Shown here: positions 60,516 to 64,000 of the stretch, piece by piece
How the letters are laid out: each line of letters opens with the position of its first letter
How positions within the stretch are numbered: position 1 is the first letter of the stretch
The notes under the pieces: model-generated
Seen by the model: the letters and a program-made list of their open reading frames with translations, nothing else
The model's database searches: none
What the model was told of the DNA's origin: nothing
Assembly (NCBI RefSeq): GCF_051297115.1
Contig: NZ_JBEVAL010000009.1
Location: forward strand, 1-64,000
DNA length: 64,000 nt
Source: Meiothermus cerbereus_A
GTDB taxonomy: Bacteria; Deinococcota; Deinococci; Deinococcales; Thermaceae
Direction: 5' to 3'
Made by a program: the position numbers and the translations under genes

Positions 60516-60730
60516 ACCGCAACCTCGCGCTCCTCGGCCAGAAAGACCGCGTACTCCAGCGCGGCGTCGATGTCTTCCGGCTTTAGCTCGGGGTAGTCGC
60601 GCAGGATTTCCACCGGGGTCTGGAAACGAAGCTGATTGAGGATGGTGCCCACGGTGATGCGCGTTCCCCGAATGCAGGGCCGCCCACCCATGACCAGCGG
60701 GTTGAAGGTAATGCGCTCGGACAACCTCAT
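60512..60730 (-). CDS. DUF433 antitoxin
   Basis: This 72-residue protein is the usual partner of DUF5615: LSERITFNPLVMGGRPCIRGTRITVGTILNQLRFQTPVEILRDYPELKPEDIDAALEYA is the family core, a winged-helix-like antitoxin. It precedes and overlaps the toxin by 4 bp (ATGA), as in type II modules. A TATAGC box ends about ten bases before the ATG. Confidence 0.88.
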   Translation of the reverse strand: MRLSERITFNPLVMGGRPCIRGTRITVGTILNQLRFQTPVEILRDYPELKPEDIDAALEYAVFLAEEREVAV

Positions 60731-60881
60731 AAGGCCATGCTATACCAGATTAGCGTAGAGCGCTCGCCAAAATCATTGAGCCGCTCACAGCTCGATTGCT
60801 TTGTCCTGCACAATTGCCCCACGGAGGGAGACCGCGTCTGTTGAGATAGAACCCCCATCCCGCACAGGATTGGGGTGGCCC

Positions 60882-62186
60882 TCAAGCCCCCACAGGCAAG
60901 GCGGGCCGCAGGGGCTTGGGGCGTACAGGGTAGACCAGGGGCCTAGCTTGCAGGATTTCCTGGGCGGCCCGCCGTCCGCTGGCGTAGGCCCCATGCACGG
61001 TGGCGGCCCAGGCGTTGGGGGCGGTGTGCTCGCCCGCAAAAAACAGCCGGTTGCCCACCGGCTGGGCCAGGATGCGGCGGGCTTGCGAGGCCCCCACGCT
61101 GGCCTTGGAGTAGGCCCCCAGGGTGTAGGGGTCGTCCTGCCAGTGGGCCAGCCGGGCTTTGCGGGGGGTCAGGTCGGGGCGGCCCAGGGCCCGGCGCAGG
61201 GTTTGCAGGGCATTCTGCAGGGCCTGTTCCTCGGGCAGGGCCAAGAGTTCGCGGGCTTTGGGGCCGGTGGCCAGGGCGGTCAGGATCTCGAAGCCCACCC
61301 CGTGGCCGGCGGCGCTGCTCCACCACTCGTCGGGGTTGTGGCCGGGCACATATAGCTCCACAATGCCGGGCGGGAAGATGGGCTGCTCGAACTGGAAGAA
61401 GAGCTTGACCGCGTCGGCCAGGCCCAGTTGATGGATGGCCTGCTGCTTCTCCTCGGGCAGCTCGGGCACAAAGCGGATTTTCCCGGCTTTCAACACGCCC
61501 AAGGGCACGGTAATTACAGCCTGGTCGGCCAGGAAGACCCGCCCGTCGGTGGTGAGGGCTTTGACGCCAAAGGGGCCCCACTCGAGCGTCTCCACCACGG
61601 CCCCCAGCCGGATGTCCAGTGAGGTAGCCAGTTTTATCGCTAGTTAATCGTAGCCCCCCAGGATGCGGTAGTCGCCCTCCTCGGCAGACTTGTCGTACAG
61701 AAACTCCAGCGCGGCTCTGGCGCTGAGGGTTTCTGGAGCATCGAAGTCGGAGATGTATTCTTGCAGCTTGTAGGGTATTTTCTGGCCGGCTAGCTGGTTG
61801 CGCTCTAGATACTCGGCCAGCGATTCCTCGCCCACGGCTTCGGGCCAGTCCACCATCCGGATGTTGTTGTAGCCCAGCACCCTGGAGCCCACCTCGGCAA
61901 TGGTACGCAGGTTTCCGTCCGGCAGGCGCACCAGGGTGTCTTCCTGCTGGTTGAAGTAGATGGTTCGCAGGCCGAATTGTTGGGGGAGGGTATAGGTGGG
62001 AACCTGGCTGCTGTGGATGAACTCCGCGCCAAGCTCGATGGGAACCTCGGTAAAGCTTCTATCGGTGCGGATGCGTCCTCCGACGCGGTGTTGGGCTTCA
62101 AGCACGGTAACCTGATGCTTCGCTTTCTGCAGGTCTTGGGCCGCGGCCAAACCAGCGGCTCCGGCGCCTATTACGAGCGTTTTCAT
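60882..62186 (-). pseudogene. Flavin monoamine oxidase broken by one in-frame stop codon
   Basis: The two parts form one amine oxidase. The N-terminal part (to 61644) has the FAD motif LVIGAGAAGLAAAQDL and GGRIRTDRSF. The C-terminal part (from 61598) carries VFLADQAVITVPLGVLKAG and FAGEHTAPNAWAATVHGAYASGRRAAQEIL. A TAA at 61644-61646 lies between GGYD and LAIKLATSLDIRLGAVVETLEW, and both sides stay in the same frame, so a single CAA-to-TAA change explains it. Family length is about 430 residues, as here. The gene is probably inactive unless a sequencing error or readthrough exists. AAAAGG precedes the ATG at 62186. Confidence 0.85.
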
Positions 62187-62671
62187 GCAAATTTACCTTT
62201 TTACACTTCTGGTAACCTTTCTCCCGAGAATTGTTCTGGATGCTCGGGCATCACCCTGCCGACTTAGTCGCTCCATCGCACGGTGGCATACCGTGTGGTG
62301 GCAGTTCGTCGTATTGCTTGATGGGTAAAAGGGTCTCAAACGCGATTAGCCAACGCTACTGCGAACCTGTGCATCACCTCCTTTCTGGCTGGCGTTCCCC
62401 ATGCGGGGTTTTATCAGTGTAGCTCGAGCGGGGTGGGGCCGATGAAGGATTACCCACAATTTGGGTAAAACCTGCATGTTTTGTGATGACAGAAAACCCG
62501 TATTTGAATCCCAAACAACATAGCTCTTTATTTCCCGAATGGATATTTATGCATATTGCCCCGGCGGCTTGCCGAGGTGCAAAAGAGCCTGTGGCCCTGG
62601 GGGTAATCTCGAGGTCAGGAACTCCGAGGTAGTTGGAGCAGGGATGCTTGGTAATGCGCATGGCTCGAGGA
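62187..62671. other. Intergenic region without a supported gene
   Basis: These 485 bp between the amine oxidase and the next gene show no homologue. They hold a near-perfect reverse-strand Shine-Dalgarno AAAGGAGGTGAT at about 62371-62382 with only a short frame behind it, and an inverted repeat CACGGT/ACCGTG at 62279-62296. Reading frames here are AT-richer than the genome average and look like chance frames. Confidence 0.4.
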
Positions 62672-63199
62672 TTATTGCGGAGGTATACACCCCTGGGCCG
62701 GATAGGGGTCTGGCAGCTTTAGCAGCGCAAGAATCTTTTCCAGCCGTTCGCGCTCGCTTAAGAACCCCAGGCCCCGGCGGCGCACCAGCCACGACCGCAC
62801 CGCCCGGGTGTGCTGCGGTATGTCCAGCAAACGGCAGAGGTCCTCCAGCCCGCTCATTTCCACCGAAACGGTCTCGCTGCTGTACGAACACACCGGGCAG
62901 CTTAGGTACATGGGGTTGGAGTCGTACTGAAATACCCGCTGGCCCCGGTGGTAAACCCACAGCAGCAGGGAGGTGTCCTCGAGGTTCACCACACCCAGGG
63001 CTGTGCAGTCCAGCGTCCGGGAAAGCTGGGCCACATAGGCCGCGAAAAAGTCTGGCTGTTGGTAGAGGTGCTCCGGGGTTGACTGTAGCGGGGGGTACAG
63101 CAGCAAAAAGCCCTCAAAGGCCCTGGCCTCCATGCTTCCCAGCACCAGGCGGGCTCGAGCGGGATCGAAGCCCCACAGGATGATGCATGGCCCGGACAT
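62672..63199 (-). CDS. Unknown protein with Cys motif
   Basis: This 175-residue protein is not recognised. Its N-terminal half is mixed (GPCIILWGFDPARARLVLGSMEARAFEGFLLLYPPL), the middle has FQYDSNPMYLSCPVCSYSSETVSVEM with a C-x-x-C that could bind a metal, and the C-terminus is helical (RTRAVRSWLVRRRG-like). No signal peptide or membrane segment. TAGGCT lies five bases before the ATG. It faces the cytochrome b gene on the same strand, which lies upstream. Confidence 0.5.
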   Translation of the reverse strand: MSGPCIILWGFDPARARLVLGSMEARAFEGFLLLYPPLQSTPEHLYQQPDFFAAYVAQLSRTLDCTALGVVNLEDTSLLLWVYHRGQRVFQYDSNPMYLSCPVCSYSSETVSVEMSGLEDLCRLLDIPQHTRAVRSWLVRRRGLGFLSERERLEKILALLKLPDPYPAQGCIPPQ

Positions 63200-63261
63200 G
63201 CTTTAGCCTAGCACCAGGGGTTGGCGGGATGGGTGCCTGGCCCAAACTTTGAGCCGAAGGT

Positions 63262-63286
63262 AAAAAGCGCTCCGCTGACGGGAGCT
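63262..63286 (-). terminator. Terminator after the cytochrome b gene
   Basis: GCTCC (63269-63273) pairs with GGAGC (63281-63285). Read on the reverse strand it is followed by GCTTTTTA. It lies about 100 bp past the cytochrome b stop codon. A second, perfect 10-bp hairpin GTGGCCTCCC-GGAT-GGGAGGCCAC (63326-63349) lies between, without a T-run. Confidence 0.6.
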
Positions 63287-63386
63287 TTTGCGCTTTGGGG
63301 TAGGTATAGCGCGCTCCTCATAGACGTGGCCTCCCGGATGGGAGGCCACAGTGCAGGACACAGCAATTGAATTTGGCAAGGGGCTT

Positions 63387-64000
63387 CTAGTCGTCGGCGG
63401 CAGAGCCTTTGCCGATGATCTCGATTTCGGGCTCCTGGTTCCAGCTCTTGCCGTAGACTGCCTTCAGGATGATGTAGGCGACCACGCCAGTAATGATGGG
63501 CACGATCAAGACCAACACCCACAGCAGGGCATTGGAAAGGCCCAGGTCTACCTTGTAGCCGGCCAGGGTGCTCATGATGTAGAACATCAGCATCCCGATC
63601 ACAAAGCTGGTGCGGAAGGGGTGCTGGCTGGGCAGCTCGAGGTAACGCTGCTTGTGCTTGGAGTAATCCAGGAAGGGAATGGCCAGGGCCCCCAGGATGA
63701 TGACAGTGGGCACCAGGATACCCCCCCAGAACTGCGGGCCAAAGGTGGCGCCCAGGAACTCAAAGCGCCAGTTGGCGGGGATGATCTGCAAAATCCCGTA
63801 AATCCACATGAAGTACCAGTCGGGCTTGACCGGTGGGGTGTTGGCGGTGGGGGGGCCAAAGGCCTGCACCGGGTGGGCCAGGAAGGCCCCGGCGATGAAG
63901 GTGGTCACAGCGATGTAGACCAGGAACAGAATCCCCATCATGGCCGCCTGTTGCGGGAAGAGCGGCACCCCCACAATCTTGCCCGGTGCTACCTTCTCGG
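63387..64000 (-). CDS. Cytochrome b, C-terminal part (partial, runs off the window)
   Basis: This is the C-terminal part of a cytochrome b of a bc/b6f-like complex. At least 204 residues lie in the window, and the reading frame continues open past 64000, so the gene is longer and starts outside. The visible text has PPVKPDWYFMWIYGILQIIPANWRFEFLGATFGPQFWGGILVPTVIILGALAIPFLD, the quinone-site region with the PDWYF motif (PEWY in other bc1 complexes), then three more helices and a charged tail. The complex passes electrons from quinol and pumps protons. An internal GTG at 63974 is not a supported start. Confidence 0.85.
   Translation of the reverse strand, partial: EKVAPGKIVGVPLFPQQAAMMGILFLVYIAVTTFIAGAFLAHPVQAFGPPTANTPPVKPDWYFMWIYGILQIIPANWRFEFLGATFGPQFWGGILVPTVIILGALAIPFLDYSKHKQRYLELPSQHPFRTSFVIGMLMFYIMSTLAGYKVDLGLSNALLWVLVLIVPIITGVVAYIILKAVYGKSWNQEPEIEIIGKGSAADD

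Noticed and set aside
60058..60639. Forward reading frame through the toxin-antitoxin genes
   Set aside because: It is antisense to two well-supported genes beyond its first codons.
62364..62380. 16S rRNA 3' end fragment (ATCACCTCCTTTCT)
   Set aside because: Flanking sequence has no rRNA similarity; it is simply the complement of a strong ribosome binding site.
62374..62661. A 95-codon reverse reading frame with several Cys
   Set aside because: No recognisable domain, unlike codon use, and no start signal; listed only as intergenic.

Overview
The window is GC-rich, densely coded bacterial chromosome, most likely from the Thermaceae and probably Meiothermus. Supporting evidence: the dnaX gene has a nine-adenine slippage run like that of Thermus; there is an SLH-domain outer-membrane protein, a glucosylglycerate-phosphorylase-like GH13 enzyme, several apparently leaderless promoters, and a very high use of CTCGAG. 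The species is inferred from protein resemblance, not from an rRNA gene. I found no rRNA or tRNA gene here.

Layout. Positions 1-6300 hold an LysM-NlpC/P60 peptidase with a structured leader, an SLH/coiled-coil porin-like protein, a Y-family polymerase, dnaX and a CsoR-family regulator. Positions 6300-15450 hold a DUF5995 protein, a GH13 phosphorylase, a YhhN membrane protein and a cell-envelope cluster (DUF1175, alpha-2-macroglobulin, small metallopeptidase-like protein) resembling E. coli yfaT-yfaS. Positions 15450-26800 hold pspA, a prenyl transferase, an orphan P-loop ATPase with an AT-rich repeat promoter, azlCD with an EamA exporter, a secreted esterase, the glycolytic pair eno-pyk, dnaN and an enoyl-CoA hydratase.

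Positions 26875-35400 are the replication-origin region: an oriC with nine perfect DnaA boxes in two opposed arms, dnaA with a DnaA-box pair at its promoter, then mnmG, rsmG, parA and parB with two identical parS-like sites, one of them inside rsmG. The competence genes comEA-comEC follow. Positions 35400-50720 are mixed metabolic and envelope genes (GDPD, threonine aldolase, acyl-CoA dehydrogenase, molybdopterin oxidoreductase, FprA-type reductase, diguanylate cyclase, lipoprotein, dxs, MBL hydrolase).

Positions 50723-53285 hold the main accessory system: a long non-coding leader with a palindromic operator, an extended -10 promoter and a DnaA-box palindrome, then a 13-repeat CRISPR array, and 18 bp after the last (decayed) repeat a CARF-HEPN (Cas02710-type) RNase gene. 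No other cas gene lies in the window. 

Positions 53290-59993 are a cobalamin regulon: promoter, cobalamin riboswitch, intrinsic terminator, then btuFCD, an unknown gene, cobC, cobU, cobT, a DUF5522 gene and cobS. Together they import corrinoids and rebuild the lower nucleotide loop (salvage, not de novo synthesis). The right end has a DUF433/DUF5615 toxin-antitoxin pair, an amine oxidase gene broken by one in-frame stop codon, an unknown protein, and the C-terminal part of a cytochrome b gene that runs off the window.
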